From NCBI GenBank assembly GCA_928724745.1, contig CAKMXJ010000042.1, positions 62,001-126,000 of the forward strand: a stretch of DNA of 64,000 nt. Direction: 5' to 3'. Within the stretch, counting starts at the first letter, position 1, and every line of letters begins with the position of its first letter. The position numbers and the translations under genes were made by a program. The stretch comes from Anthracocystis setariae (lineage: Eukaryota; Basidiomycota; Ustilaginomycetes; Ustilaginales; Ustilaginaceae). The notes beneath the pieces are model-generated. The model had not been told where the DNA came from. It did no database searches and was given only the letters and a program-made list of their open reading frames with translations. Below, piece after piece: positions 50,615 to 61,651 of the stretch.

Positions 50615-52162
50615 ATGGCTCCCTCACTCTTCCGCGCCGTTCGTCCGGCCACGCAGCTGTACCGTTCCAGCGCACCTTGCACTTCATCCCGACTTCTTTC
50701 GACCACCGCCCGCCGCTCGCTTGCCACCGAAGCTCAGGATGCTCGTCCGCAGCCTAAAGCTGTTCGCACTTCGCCCGCCACCTCAGCTTACACCGTCGAG
50801 GAGCTTCACGACATGAGCGCACACGAGATTCTTAGTGAAACTGGTTCCAGGAAGGAGCGCTCGCTTCGTCACTTTACCGTCAACTTTGGTCCCCAACATC
50901 CCGCCGCACACGGTGTGTTGCGTTTGATTCTCGAGCTCAACGGCGAGGAGATCCTTCGAACTGACGTGAGTTTTCCCCAAGTACTTGCTACAAAATCGTC
51001 GTTGAATCTCGACTGTTGCCCCTCTGGCAAGCCAAGCGAAGCGAGAAGCTAACCTTTTTGTTCTTGCTTTTCTACTTTGACTTGTTATCGCAATGGATAG
51101 CCTCACGTCGGTCTCTTGCACCGAGGTACCGAGAAGCTGATCGAGTACAAGACCTACACCCAAGCGCTCCCCTACTTTGACCGTCTCGACTACGTTTCCA
51201 TGATGACCAACGAGCTCTGCTACTCGCGAGCCGTCGAGAAGCTCCTCAACATCCAAGTTCCCGAGCGTGCCAAGTGGATCCGAACCATGTTTGGTGAGAT
51301 CACGCGTATCCTCAACCACTGTATGGCCGTTCTGTCGCACGTCATGGATGTCGGTGGTCTCACTCCCTTCTTGTGGGCGTTTGAGGAGCGCGAGAAGCTC
51401 ATGGAGTTCTACGAACGCGTCTCGGGTGCTCGTCTTCACGCCGCCTACGTTCGACCCGGTGGTGTTGCCTACGATCTGCCTCCTGGTTTGCTCGACGACA
51501 TCTACAAGTGGGCCACTCAGTTCAGCTCGCGCGTGGACGAGATCGAAGAGGTCGTGACCGGCAACCGTATCTGGAAGGCACGTACCATCGGCATTGGCAA
51601 GGTTACCGCCCAGGAGGCGCTCGATTACGGTTTCTCCGGCGTCATGCTGCGTGGCTCGGGTATTCCGTGGGATATCCGTAAGGTTGCGCCTTACGATGCA
51701 TACGACCAGGTCGAATTCGACGTGCCCGTTGGTAAGAATGGTGACTGCTACGACCGATACCTGTGCCGTGTCGAGGAGTTCCGCCAGTCTTTGCGTATCA
51801 TTGAGCAGTGCTTGAACAAGATGCCTGCCGGTCAGATCAAGGTGGATGACCACAAGCTCGTGCCACCACCTCGTGCCTCGATGAAGGAGAGCATGGAGTC
51901 GCTCATCCACCACTTCAAGCTCTTCTCGGAGGGTTACGCCGTTCCACCCGGTGAGACCTACTCGGCCATCGAGGCTCCCAAGGGTGAGATGGGTGTCTAC
52001 CTCGTCTCGGATGGTACCAACCGTCCTTACCGATGCAAGATCCGCGCTCCCGGTTTCGCTCACTTGGCAGGTGCTGACTTTATGGCACGCCACCACTACA
52101 TTCCCGATATGGTTGCCATCATTGGCACGCTCGATCTTGTGTTTGGTGAGGTCGACCGTTAA
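50615..52162 (+). CDS. nuo-49: NADH:ubiquinone oxidoreductase 49-kDa subunit (complex I)
   Basis: Exons 50615-50965 and 51101-52162 (GT-AG, phase 0) give 470 residues. The first 45 or so, rich in Arg, Ser and Ala without acidic residues, form a mitochondrial presequence. The mature part has all family blocks: [63 protein letters not shown], the [15 protein letters not shown] segment and the C-terminal [14 protein letters not shown]. It forms part of the quinone-binding pocket of the complex I peripheral arm with the PSST subunit. A 437-codon antisense frame covers the gene but is a codon-bias shadow. Confidence 0.96.
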
Positions 52163-52830
52163 TCAGCATGTTGATTTAAACAAAACCATTCCACTTGTCG
52201 TTCGTTGGTTAGATAGGCAATTTGAACTTGAAACAACAACAACAACAACAACAAGCAAGGCCGTATGTGCGGGGCATGTTTCTCTCGACGACGATCGTCT
52301 TGCCTTTTGCAGCAACGGCGGTTGTAATCTAGGCTACGCAGGGGCCGAAATGATTTATCCATGCATGCCTCTTCATTGCAGCACGGAAGTGGAACAAAAT
52401 ATCTAAGCTCCGACTCAATTTGCCAAGGAGCAGGGATCCGTCTCAACACAACCTGAGCCTTTTCTCCTTCGCGAGCAAAGATGATGATGATGAGGAGGAG
52501 GAGGAGGAGGAGGACGAAACAGTGCCAAGCGATGCTGTAGACTCCTGGCTTCGGATGGGCGGAAGCGGGACAAAAAAGTGTGGAGAGAAAGCCTAAAAAA
52601 AAAAAAAAAAAAGGAAAAAAAAAAATGTGAGAGTCGCGTTCAGAGAACAAGCCAAACGAAAGCTCAGCTGGCAATATTCAACTGCACAGACGCAATAAAT
52701 AAATAAATAAATAAATAAATAATAATGCTTTCTCCCTCATCATCAGCTCAAACCCATCATCATCACACTCACGCTGTTGGAGATCAGCCCAGGTTTTGAT
52801 CCTACCTGGATTACAGCATCTAGCCTCAAA
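52163..52830. other. Repeat-rich region upstream of ctk1
   Basis: About 670 bp with several microsatellites: (CAA)n near 52230-52253, (GAT)n/(GAG)n near 52481-52514, an A-rich run near 52596-52624 and (AATA)n near 52695-52724. No gene is seen. Confidence 0.6.
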
Positions 52831-55458
52831 ATGCCTCCGGATCGATGGCAACGTCGGCGCGACGATGCCGACCGTGAAAGGCAACCCGAGTCTTCCAAAG
52901 CTTCAGCAAGGGACAGAGACGACGACCGTTCCGAGTTTCCCAACAAGTCTCGTCGACTCGATGACAGAGCCCATATTCGCACCGAGAGTGCTACTTCCAC
53001 ACCATCAGCACCTCGACGAACAGACAGCGCCATGCCCGCGCTAACAATTCGTGGCATTGCTTCCAACCACCGCGCCTCATCACCCTCCAGAGAAACGGCA
53101 AAACAGAGCGAGTCAAGCGACAGCAAGGCTCGCAGTCCAGACCTGTTTGATCGAATCGCTCGTCGAAGAGACGACGCTCAAGCCTCTAGCCGTCCTCGCA
53201 CAGAGGGTTCCCTTCGCTCACGCCTCGAGGCCGAGTCTAGTCGAGCAGATACATCGCACCCACCACGACGCTCCACCACTAAACTTGCACCAAGGGGCAA
53301 GTACGATCAAGACGGACGACGTGTCGATGAGGGGCCTAGCAACAGTGACGACCGACGTACCGCCGCGAAACCTCGCGACGATCCACCCACCTCGCCCCGC
53401 AAACGTGGCGCAGACTCTCGCTCAGCCCGGGACCGCTCCATATCCCCTGTCGGTGGTCCAAGACGGTACCGAGCTGATGACGTTGAAAGAGATCAACGAA
53501 CCGACCATACTCGCGCCTCAAATCGATCACCTAGCCCAACCTATCGGGATCGCGGCGACCGAGATCGAGCCTCTGACAGATACGACCGATATGAGCGACC
53601 CAGATCACCGCTTCGAGGCTCCCACCGATACGCACCCGACAGTCGCGGCTCAGCACGCTCAGCGAGGTGGGATTCCAGAGCGGATCGGGACGAGCACGAC
53701 GACAGTGTTCGCTCTTCGCGTGCCAGAGACGACGGCACTGCAACTAGCCGGAGGATTCGCTCACCCTCACCATCCAGGTCGGATACTTCAACCAAGCCAC
53801 GCCACAGAGATGGTATCCACGACACCCCACGACGTACAGCTAGGCGGTGGCACGACGAAAACGACGACGATGCGTCCGCTCGAGACCGCCCTGCTCGTTG
53901 GCGACTCGATGACAGGAACAAGGATAAGGATTCCGACGGTACGCGCGCCCGGAGGCATAGGGATAGGGGTGCCGATCCAGACCGCTTCAGCAAGGACGAT
54001 CGTCGAAGTGGATCTACTCGAGACGATCGCGGCGCAAGAACTCCACCTCGTCGAACCGACGATCAAGTGGATCGAGGCCACGTGCTCTCGCGCAAGTCCA
54101 ACGTCGACGGTACGCAGCAGCCGCCCACCGGTCCTCGGCGACAGGACGATGCGGCCAATCAGCGAAGTGTTCGCGGCGGTGGATGGCAGACGGTACGTGC
54201 TGGGTCTCGATCTGAACCGAACTCCACCAAGCCTTCCACGGGCGATGGAGCCACATCATCGCGCAATGGAAGCAAACCGAACGAATCCGACTCTTGTCGA
54301 ACCAAACCTGACGACACAGCAACGACAACAGCAGCAGCAGCAGCAGTGCCTGTAGAACCGCCTCGAGCCGAGCCGGGCGAAGCGTACGAAAGCATCCACC
54401 AAGTGGGCGAGGGCACGTACGGGCAAGTGTTCAAAGCGCGATCTGAACGCACGGGCGCCTTGGTCGCCTTAAAAAAAATCCGCATGGACAGCGAGAAGGA
54501 CGGCTTCCCGGTCACGGCGATGCGCGAGATCCGGCTGCTGCAAGCCCTGCGTCACGAAAACATTGTGCGTCTGCACGAGATCATGGTGACGCGCGGATCG
54601 ATCTACATGGTGTTCGAATACATGGAGCACGATCTGAACGGTATCCTGTCGCACCCACACATCCACTTTACACCGGCGCATATCAAGTCGCTAGCGCACC
54701 AACTGTTTTCGGGCCTCGAGTATCTGCATCGCAAGGCGGTGCTGCATCGGGATCTGAAGGGTTCGAATATTCTGTTGGATAATCGCGGGAGGTTGAAGTT
54801 GGCCGATTTTGGGTTGGCTAGGTTTTATGCTAAGCGCAAGCGCATGAGGCAGGGCGGCGATTATACGAATCGCGTCGTTACGTTGTGGTATAGGCCGCCC
54901 GAGTTGTTGTTTGGTGAGACAAGGTATGGGAGTGAGGTGGATATGTGGGGAGCTGGATGTATTTTTTTGGAGCTGTTTCTCAAGAGGCCAGTGTTTACTA
55001 GCGAGACTGAGATTGGGCAGATTTCGGCGATTACACAAATCCTCGGTCCGATCACACAGAACAACTGGCCAGGCGTCGATAGACTCGCTTGGTACGAATT
55101 GGTCAAACCGTCTCCATCGCACGACCAAACCCAACCTGTTGCTGATGTCAACGCGAAACAGGAGACAACCCAAGCGGATGATCCACCTTGTTGGTCGCTC
55201 AACCTGGAAAAAGACTATATTCAAACTCACTTTTCATCCCACCTCCCATCTTCAGCCTTGTCCATCGTTCGAGGCCTCTTGACCTACAACCCACTTCACC
55301 GTTGGAATGCCCAACAAACCCTCTCCTCCAATTACTTCACCGAATCACCCACCCCCCAACTCCCCTCTACACCTCTCTCGGCACTCCAAGGCGAATGGCA
55401 CGAATACGAATCGCGTCGAGCCAAGAAGAAATCCCAACTCACAACCACTCAAAACTAA
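52831..55458 (+). CDS. ctk1: CTD kinase Ctk1 (CDK12/13-like) with RS-rich N terminus
   Basis: The first ATG in frame is at 52831 and gives 875 residues. Residues 1-510 are dominated by Arg, Asp and Ser (RS/RD-rich), as in metazoan CDK12. The kinase domain spans about 519-835: VGEGTYGQVFKA, VALKKIRM, the PITAIRE-like helix GFPVTAMREI, HRDLKGSNILL (the GSN form is the CTK1/CDK12/CDK9 signature), LADFGLARFY, and the T-loop DYTNRVVTLWYRPPELLFG. It phosphorylates Ser2 of the RNA polymerase II CTD during elongation with a cyclin K/Ctk2 partner. A CAG-type repeat (about 54320-54345) encodes a short Thr/Ala tract before the kinase. Confidence 0.9.
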   Translation: MPPDRWQRRRDDADRERQPESSKASARDRDDDRSEFPNKSRRLDDRAHIRTESATSTPSAPRRTDSAMPALTIRGIASNHRASSPSRETAKQSESSDSKARSPDLFDRIARRRDDAQASSRPRTEGSLRSRLEAESSRADTSHPPRRSTTKLAPRGKYDQDGRRVDEGPSNSDDRRTAAKPRDDPPTSPRKRGADSRSARDRSISPVGGPRRYRADDVERDQRTDHTRASNRSPSPTYRDRGDRDRASDRYDRYERPRSPLRGSHRYAPDSRGSARSARWDSRADRDEHDDSVRSSRARDDGTATSRRIRSPSPSRSDTSTKPRHRDGIHDTPRRTARRWHDENDDDASARDRPARWRLDDRNKDKDSDGTRARRHRDRGADPDRFSKDDRRSGSTRDDRGARTPPRRTDDQVDRGHVLSRKSNVDGTQQPPTGPRRQDDAANQRSVRGGGWQTVRAGSRSEPNSTKPSTGDGATSSRNGSKPNESDSCRTKPDDTATTTAAAAAVPVEPPRAEPGEAYESIHQVGEGTYGQVFKARSERTGALVALKKIRMDSEKDGFPVTAMREIRLLQALRHENIVRLHEIMVTRGSIYMVFEYMEHDLNGILSHPHIHFTPAHIKSLAHQLFSGLEYLHRKAVLHRDLKGSNILLDNRGRLKLADFGLARFYAKRKRMRQGGDYTNRVVTLWYRPPELLFGETRYGSEVDMWGAGCIFLELFLKRPVFTSETEIGQISAITQILGPITQNNWPGVDRLAWYELVKPSPSHDQTQPVADVNAKQETTQADDPPCWSLNLEKDYIQTHFSSHLPSSALSIVRGLLTYNPLHRWNAQQTLSSNYFTESPTPQLPSTPLSALQGEWHEYESRRAKKKSQLTTTQN

Positions 55459-55562
55459 ATAAAAAAAATCCCAACCCACAATTTGCAATCATTATTTTAC
55501 AATTTAAATTAATCATCATCATCATCATCAAAAAGGCAGGGGTTGGGGGGGGGCTTAAGCTA

Positions 55563-57071
55563 CTACATCTTACCCTGAACCTTCTTGACATTGGTGGTGG
55601 GCCACTCATAAGTGTCAGGCGTGCGCTGGTAACCGTAACGCGCAATGAATTTGTTGAGTGACGCTGGCCCTCGCGTGCCATACTCGTACGGCTCGTTCTT
55701 GATCTTGCCCGCATCGATGGCATGCAGCAATGGCGTAAAGATCTTCCACGACACATCGAGCTCATCATCGCGCACAAAGTTGGAGTGATCGCCGTTGAGG
55801 GCGTCCAGGATGAGCGCTTCGTACGCCTCGGGGATGCGCACATCCGAGAAGCGCTCCTTGTACGTAAGGTCGAGATCCGTGGGCAGAGTAGCCATCTCCA
55901 GACCGGGCTTCTTGGCGTTCATCTTGAGGTAAACCGCCTCGTTGGGCTGAATACGGATCACAAGCTCACAACGAGGGATGTCCTTGAACAGACCGTTGGG
56001 CGCATCCTTGAACTGAATGCGGATCACCACCTTGGCCTCATCGAGCGCCTTGCCTGCCTTGAGGATGAAGGGCACGCCTTGCCAGCGCTCGTTGTTGACG
56101 AACAAGGCCATGGCGGCAAAAGTGGGGCAGTTGCTGTCCTTGGGCACCGTGTCGTCGTCCTTGTAGCCTGGCTTACCGTTGGCAGCAGTGTACTGGCCGA
56201 TCAGAACGTCTTTGTCTTGGATGGCGGGGACAGCCTTGAGAACCTTGACCTTTTCGTCTCGGATGTCCTCTGCGGAGAAGGACTTGGGTCGCTCCATGGC
56301 CAGCAGCGAGAGCACCTGGGACAAGTGGTTCTGCTGAATATCACGGATGATGCCAAACTCGTCAAAGTAACCGCCACGTCCCTCGGTACCGAAAGGCTCC
56401 TTGAAAGTGATCTGGACATTGTCGACGAGCTTGTTGTTGAGACTGGCGTCGAGGAAGGGGTTGCCGAAACGCATGATGAGGAGGTTCTTGACCATCTCCT
56501 TTCCGAGGTAGTGGTCGATACGGAAGGTTTCGTCCTCCTTCCAGAGGTCCTTGAGTGCACCCATCATCTCTCGGCTGCTGTCGAGGTCCTTACCAAAAGG
56601 CTTCTCGATGACGATGCGGTTGTGACCCTTGGCAGAGTAGCAGTTCTTCTTGAGACCCTTTGCGACGACGGTAAAGACGTTGGGAGGCAAAGCCATGTAG
56701 AAGAGGCGACTGGGGTGGTCGTGCTTCATCTCAGCCTCGATGCGTTCCATCTCGTTGTTGAGGTTCTGGAACGATTCATCTTGGTCGTACTGACCCGAGA
56801 TGTACTGGCAGATGTCGAGAAAGTTGTTGACGTCGCGCTTGCCCTGGTCGTCATCGACGTTCTTGAGATGGCCCGTGATCTTTTCGGCAAAGGTGTCTCT
56901 GTCCATCTTTGTTCGTGCATAGCCGATGATGTGTGTGGTGTGGGGGAGAAGACCGAGGCGGAAAAGGTTGAAGAGGGCAGGGAAGGTCTTCTTCTTGGCC
57001 AGATCGCCGGAAGCACCGAGGACTACAATGATGGTGTCATTGTCAAAAGCGGGAGCGTTGGAAGCAGGCAT
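55563..57071 (-). CDS. ZWF1: Glucose-6-phosphate 1-dehydrogenase
   Basis: The ATG at 57071 gives 502 residues; the frame extends upstream without ATG. Motifs: NADP-binding GASGDLA (19-25), EKPFGKD (156-162) and the active-site RIDHYLGKE (184-192). The later blocks (GRGGYFDEFGIIRDIQQNH, RWQGVPFILKAGKAL) are intact. It catalyses the entry step of the oxidative pentose-phosphate pathway in the cytosol and is the main NADPH source. It is convergent with ctk1 over only 104 bp. A 451-codon antisense frame over this gene is a shadow of strong codon bias. Confidence 0.97.
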   Translation of the reverse strand: MPASNAPAFDNDTIIVVLGASGDLAKKKTFPALFNLFRLGLLPHTTHIIGYARTKMDRDTFAEKITGHLKNVDDDQGKRDVNNFLDICQYISGQYDQDESFQNLNNEMERIEAEMKHDHPSRLFYMALPPNVFTVVAKGLKKNCYSAKGHNRIVIEKPFGKDLDSSREMMGALKDLWKEDETFRIDHYLGKEMVKNLLIMRFGNPFLDASLNNKLVDNVQITFKEPFGTEGRGGYFDEFGIIRDIQQNHLSQVLSLLAMERPKSFSAEDIRDEKVKVLKAVPAIQDKDVLIGQYTAANGKPGYKDDDTVPKDSNCPTFAAMALFVNNERWQGVPFILKAGKALDEAKVVIRIQFKDAPNGLFKDIPRCELVIRIQPNEAVYLKMNAKKPGLEMATLPTDLDLTYKERFSDVRIPEAYEALILDALNGDHSNFVRDDELDVSWKIFTPLLHAIDAGKIKNEPYEYGTRGPASLNKFIARYGYQRTPDTYEWPTTNVKKVQGKM

Positions 57072-58119
57072 GGTTGAGTAGTCAAGATGAAGATGATCCG
57101 ATGATGAAAGGTGGTGGCAAGAATTCAAAGAGGAAACTAGCTCCTAGATCGAAGTGGGTGAAGCCAGGATAAGCGGGAAAAGAGTTTTGAGTCGGATGAA
57201 AGCGAGGATGGCTGGATGGACAACTTTGCAAGAGAGGTTGATTAGAGTGGGGGAGAGAGTGAGTGAGAGAATGAAAGGTTAGGTGTTGACGACCGCTTTG
57301 AGGGGGGGAATGATGGAAGCGTGCAAGTAAGAAAAGGATTGGAAGCCGTGGCGAAAGCAGTCAGTGGAGGTAGGCAAGCAGACGGTGGGTGCTGAGGCAG
57401 GCCACGAGAAGATTTGCCAAAAGCCAAGTCTACAATTGCTGAGTGCACTGACTGAACTGGACCGGTAAGCTATTATACTACTGTCAGTGTTTCGAGTCAA
57501 AGCAAAGTGGCACGGCGGCTACGCACCGACAACGCATGCCAAACAGAGCTTAGCGTGGGTGCGTGAGTGAGTGCCGATGCCTCTGATGCCTCTCTGTCCG
57601 GCTTAGGTCCGGTGCTGACAGCCGTGCAGGTCAAAATAAAACGAGGCAGCAGAGTCACAGTGAGCACGGACGCAAAATTACACACAACAACAGTTGGGCG
57701 TTGAATCATTTCGGCGGTGACGTTTTCAGATTTCTACCCTTTTTTTTTTAAATGTGGCACAGGCTCAGGCTCAGGCCGAGATCAGATCAGCGTTTGTCGT
57801 CACCACACACATACTCCTCTTATACTCTCTTACATACTGTTTGTTGGCACACCTACGGCTACCCCTTGTATCAATGCTGGATCCAGACACTCTTTTCTGT
57901 TTCTTACGACGACCCAGCCTGCATGTTTGAAATCTGCTTGGCTTTGAAAGAGTCTTGACTCAACGATGAATTGAGGAAAGGCAAGCAAAGGAGCAAAGGT
58001 GGAGTGAGTGTGCAGCTGTTTCTTGCCATCGATGGATTGTGATAAGGATCGCATCGGCAACCAATTCTTTGCCTCCACTTTGGCTTGGCTGCCCCAAATC
58101 TTTCACTCTTGTGTTTCGA

Positions 58120-58150
<31 letters not shown>

Positions 58151-58484
58151 TTCGGTTTTAGACCGAAACACGCTTTTCGGGCTGCTGCACTGCAACAAAT
58201 TCACCGCATGTCAGAGCGGAGCAGAACAACATCGTTGGCTACAAAGATCTGCGCCCGATATTGAAGCTGGTTCGCTGAGACCAAACCCACTCGAGGCTTG
58301 GTCAAGGCTTGTTCATCTATCAAATGAATCTGACCATGATCGCCTGATGACAAGAAAGCAAAGAAAGCAAGCCTAAGACAAAGACTGCCGAGCACAATAG
58401 CATCCACATGAACGGCAATCTCACCTTACCTCCTCCTTCCTGGCCGTCCTCGGACCGCTCCAGGGCAGTCAGTCCATTCTCTAC

Positions 58485-58522
<38 letters not shown>

Positions 58523-61500
58523 AAAAAAAAGCCTAGCTCGAGCTCCGAGTGTTTCGGCAGTCGACTTGCAACTTGAACCTACCGAATCCACAATCCAAAG
58601 CCGCTTTGAACATGTGCAGCCTCTTGCATCGCAATCACGCAACACACTTGTGGCCACTCTACTTAAGAGACGCGGAGATGCGGACCGGTCCCTCCCACAC
58701 CCAAAAAGAAATTCACTCTAACTATTATAACTACACTTGGCCTCTCCAACACGCGTTTCTTCCAACAACGCACTCACCGGCAATCTTTTTCGTCCTCTCT
58801 CTCTCTCTCTCTGAAGCTCTTCTTCCACATACTACCGGTACAGTACGGTACAGTGTAGTGAATCGACGCTCGCTTGCTGCAGCCTCTTGATGAGCGTCAC
58901 GAGCAAATGCTATCGGATACTGCAATGCTTGAGATTTACTTGTGTCCACGACTGCCAACCTCTTTCTTGCCGTGCCACCGTCCACAATCAAAAGGCCCGC
59001 AAACCAGACTAAATCGACTTGATCCATCGGATTTTGCCAATACAGTAGACCGCCGCTTCATGCTATTCCTGACGCAGGGTCCTTGCTAGGGCGTGGTCAG
59101 CTGCCTTCAGGTGTAGAGCTACCCTTGCCATCACACGCTACGTGCTGCAGCCACTAATGCTCCAATCCAGTCACAAGCGCCAAAATCAAATCCAACTCGG
59201 CTCACACTCTACGATACTGTACGTCGGGTTCGGCACATATCTGCTATCCCCTTTTTTGGTGTTTTACCTGCATCTTGGACCCGCCAGCCCTCTGCACACA
59301 GACCCCCATCATCTGATTGCGTTCAGGCCTCCATGGCGCAGCATGCTGCTTCATGAAACAGGCCGCGCTCCCTTTGACGCGCATCCACTTTGAGCTCTCC
59401 ATTGCAGTCCACCGCTGATATCTTGCAGCTCTGCTCCTTCAACCCAGCAACGCTTCAATCTCTGTAGCAATCCATTTTGGTTTCATGTGCGTTCGGCATT
59501 TGCTGTGGTGGTCGCTCCGTCAAGCTGCGCCAGGTGCACTGACCTTGACAGTCCACTAGCTCCGAGCTCTCCTGTCAAGCGTAGATCGCGTCGCGCGTTT
59601 TTGTGTCCAACTGTGCAGCCGAGCTCGTCATTGTTTCTGCGATGCTTGGCGACTCGAACCACCACCCTCTTAGCTCCAACCAATCATCCTGCCTATCTCC
59701 AGTACATCGCTACCGCATCGCTCAAAGTCCTCTCAAGTAGCGTTTTAGTTTACCCACCTTCACCCGACGATGCCCCTCGACCCACCCCAACTAACATATC
59801 AAACAGAGGCTCGAGCTTTCCTCGTCGTCGATGAACCAAAATTCGTTCGTGCCTTCATGCCCTTGAATTCATTCAGCCCACATCGCGCATGACCCTCTAG
59901 TAATACCCCGCTAGAGGTTCTCCTCCTGAGTGCACACTCGCCCATTACGCTTCTGACAACGGCCATATCGCTCTCGTAACTTTCCGCCGTGGCCCAAGTG
60001 TACAACAGTCGCTCCCCAACAAAGCGCCATTCCGTGCCATCTTGTTTGAGCCTTGTGTGATGCTAGCACCTTGTCTGCAACCAACAAGCAGTCTAGCCAT
60101 CTGATACTGTCGCAGCACAGCCTATTGCCAAAACACGTCTACTGCTCCAACCAAATAGATAAAGACCGAGACTCCGTCCCCAGCGAGATCGCCTTCGCTT
60201 CCTTGTCATCTCATCTCCGCTTCTGTCTCGTGACTTTGACTCCCCACAAACTTGTTCCGTAACCTACATCCGATCGCACCAGCAGCAAACGTCGAATCGC
60301 CAAATTCGACGATTGCTCAACAGGTAAGTTCCAGCTAAGATCAACGCCAGACCAAGATCACGTGCCAAAAAAAAAAAACACTTGGACTCGATCATGAGTT
60401 GCCAAATTATCGACATGCGTTCCCACCAGAGTGTCGACCTGCTGCTGGAATCCGCATCCGCAGCAATAGCGGTGCATGCTTGCCCACATGCACCTTTCCC
60501 TTTTTCTGGATTTCATCTCTTGTTTCGAGCACAACAGCCTTGGCCGTTTGCACATTGTAGACCGGTGGTGGGGACTCAAGGGAAATTGTCAAACCTTGCA
60601 CTGCAACGCGCATCTCCAGTGTCAGCTGCTTCTGCATCAGAGGGCGTTGACCTCAAGCCTCCTATTCTCAGCTACTTAACTGAATCTGCCACAACAGCCA
60701 TGCCTGTCCCACGCCCCAACAGCCTCGAGCCTCGGTTGGGACGGAGATGCGGGCATACACTCGGTGCCTGGCGTCACAAAGAGCTAAAATGCGCAACCAA
60801 CCTTGTCCTGTCCAACATAAGCTCTGGCTTTCGGTGGAAAAAGGGAGAAAAATTGGCATGTCATACTGTAGCTTGCCCTGCCCTACCACCGAGCCTGGAC
60901 CGGACCGTCATCTTGTGCAGCTTCCATCCTTGGCTCTCTCTCTCTCTCTCTTTCTCGTCAGCCCTCTTTGTGCTACGCGTTTAACTGCAGCTTGGCTACA
61001 AGGTCGCGGTTGGGTGGGCTCGAGTTCAAAGCGTGCATGCATGCTCTTGGCAACGCTTTGCAAGCTGCTCCATCTGCTTACGGAGCGCTGGTCTTCGTTC
61101 CGGAAACGGGAAACACGCCACCGGCTGTGGATCCCGACTTTCCCACAGTGAGCACTGAACGGCCGCAACCCTGTTTTTTCTTTCTCCCTCCCCTCTCTTT
61201 TGACCGCTGTGCAAAGGCCGTGCGCGAGCTTGCGCTCCTCTCCTCTACACAGTCGCTTGTACTAGGCTAGCTTGTGGCTCAATTCCGGCTCACTAGAGTT
61301 AGTTCCAGGCAGCCGATTCGGATTCGGTTCAAAGCCTTCTAGCTTGGTCTGGCAGCGGTCCGAAACGTGGTTGAAAAACCAAGCCTGGTACTGACCAACC
61401 CAAACCTCCTCCCACTTTTTGATCTTGTCCTATCCACCTCGCCTTTGCACATCTCCTCATTCATCCTTGTCAAATTTTCTTGCTTTCTCATACCTTCCTT

Positions 61501-61651
61501 CATATATACCTACCTACTTCCTTCTCCATCATCCTCTCGGTCGGCTTCTTTTCATCTGTTGCGTACTCCCACGTTGCACCTTGCCTCTGTTGGGTTTTCT
61601 TTCCTTTTCATCTCGTCGCGACGCGTTGCGCGAGGGTCTCTGTTTCTCATC
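57072..61651. other. 4.6-kb gene-free stretch upstream of the homeodomain gene
   Basis: This lies between two divergent genes and is much longer than usual here. It contains a T-rich tract (about 58131-58152), an uninterrupted run of 35 A (58486-58520), (CT)n stretches (about 58796-58812 and 60936-60952) and many short frames without domains. The last 300 bp before 61652 are pyrimidine-rich. A long regulatory region or long 5' UTR of the homeodomain gene is a reasonable reading, but no discrete element can be assigned. Confidence 0.5.
58486..58520. repeat. Homopolymer run of 35 A
   Basis: An unbroken poly(A) run, followed after CC by eight more A. Its length is exact only as given in the assembly, since such runs are prone to sequencing error. 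Confidence 0.9.

Noticed and set aside
50783..52096. 437-codon minus-strand ORF over the complex I 49-kDa gene
   Set aside because: It lies fully antisense to a highly conserved, strongly codon-biased gene; GC-rich third positions remove stops on the opposite strand. It has no domain of its own.
53051..54355. 434-codon ORF in a second plus-strand frame within ctk1
   Set aside because: It overlaps the Arg/Asp/Ser-rich part of ctk1, whose repetitive codons leave other frames open; no domain and no independent start context.
55722..57077. 451-codon plus-strand ORF over ZWF1
   Set aside because: Antisense shadow of the G6PDH gene, Leu/Val/Asp/Glu-rich by complementarity, with no family motif.
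60382..60984. 200-codon ORF in the region upstream of the homeodomain gene
   Set aside because: No domain; it ends in sequence encoded by a (CT)n repeat. Considered chance.
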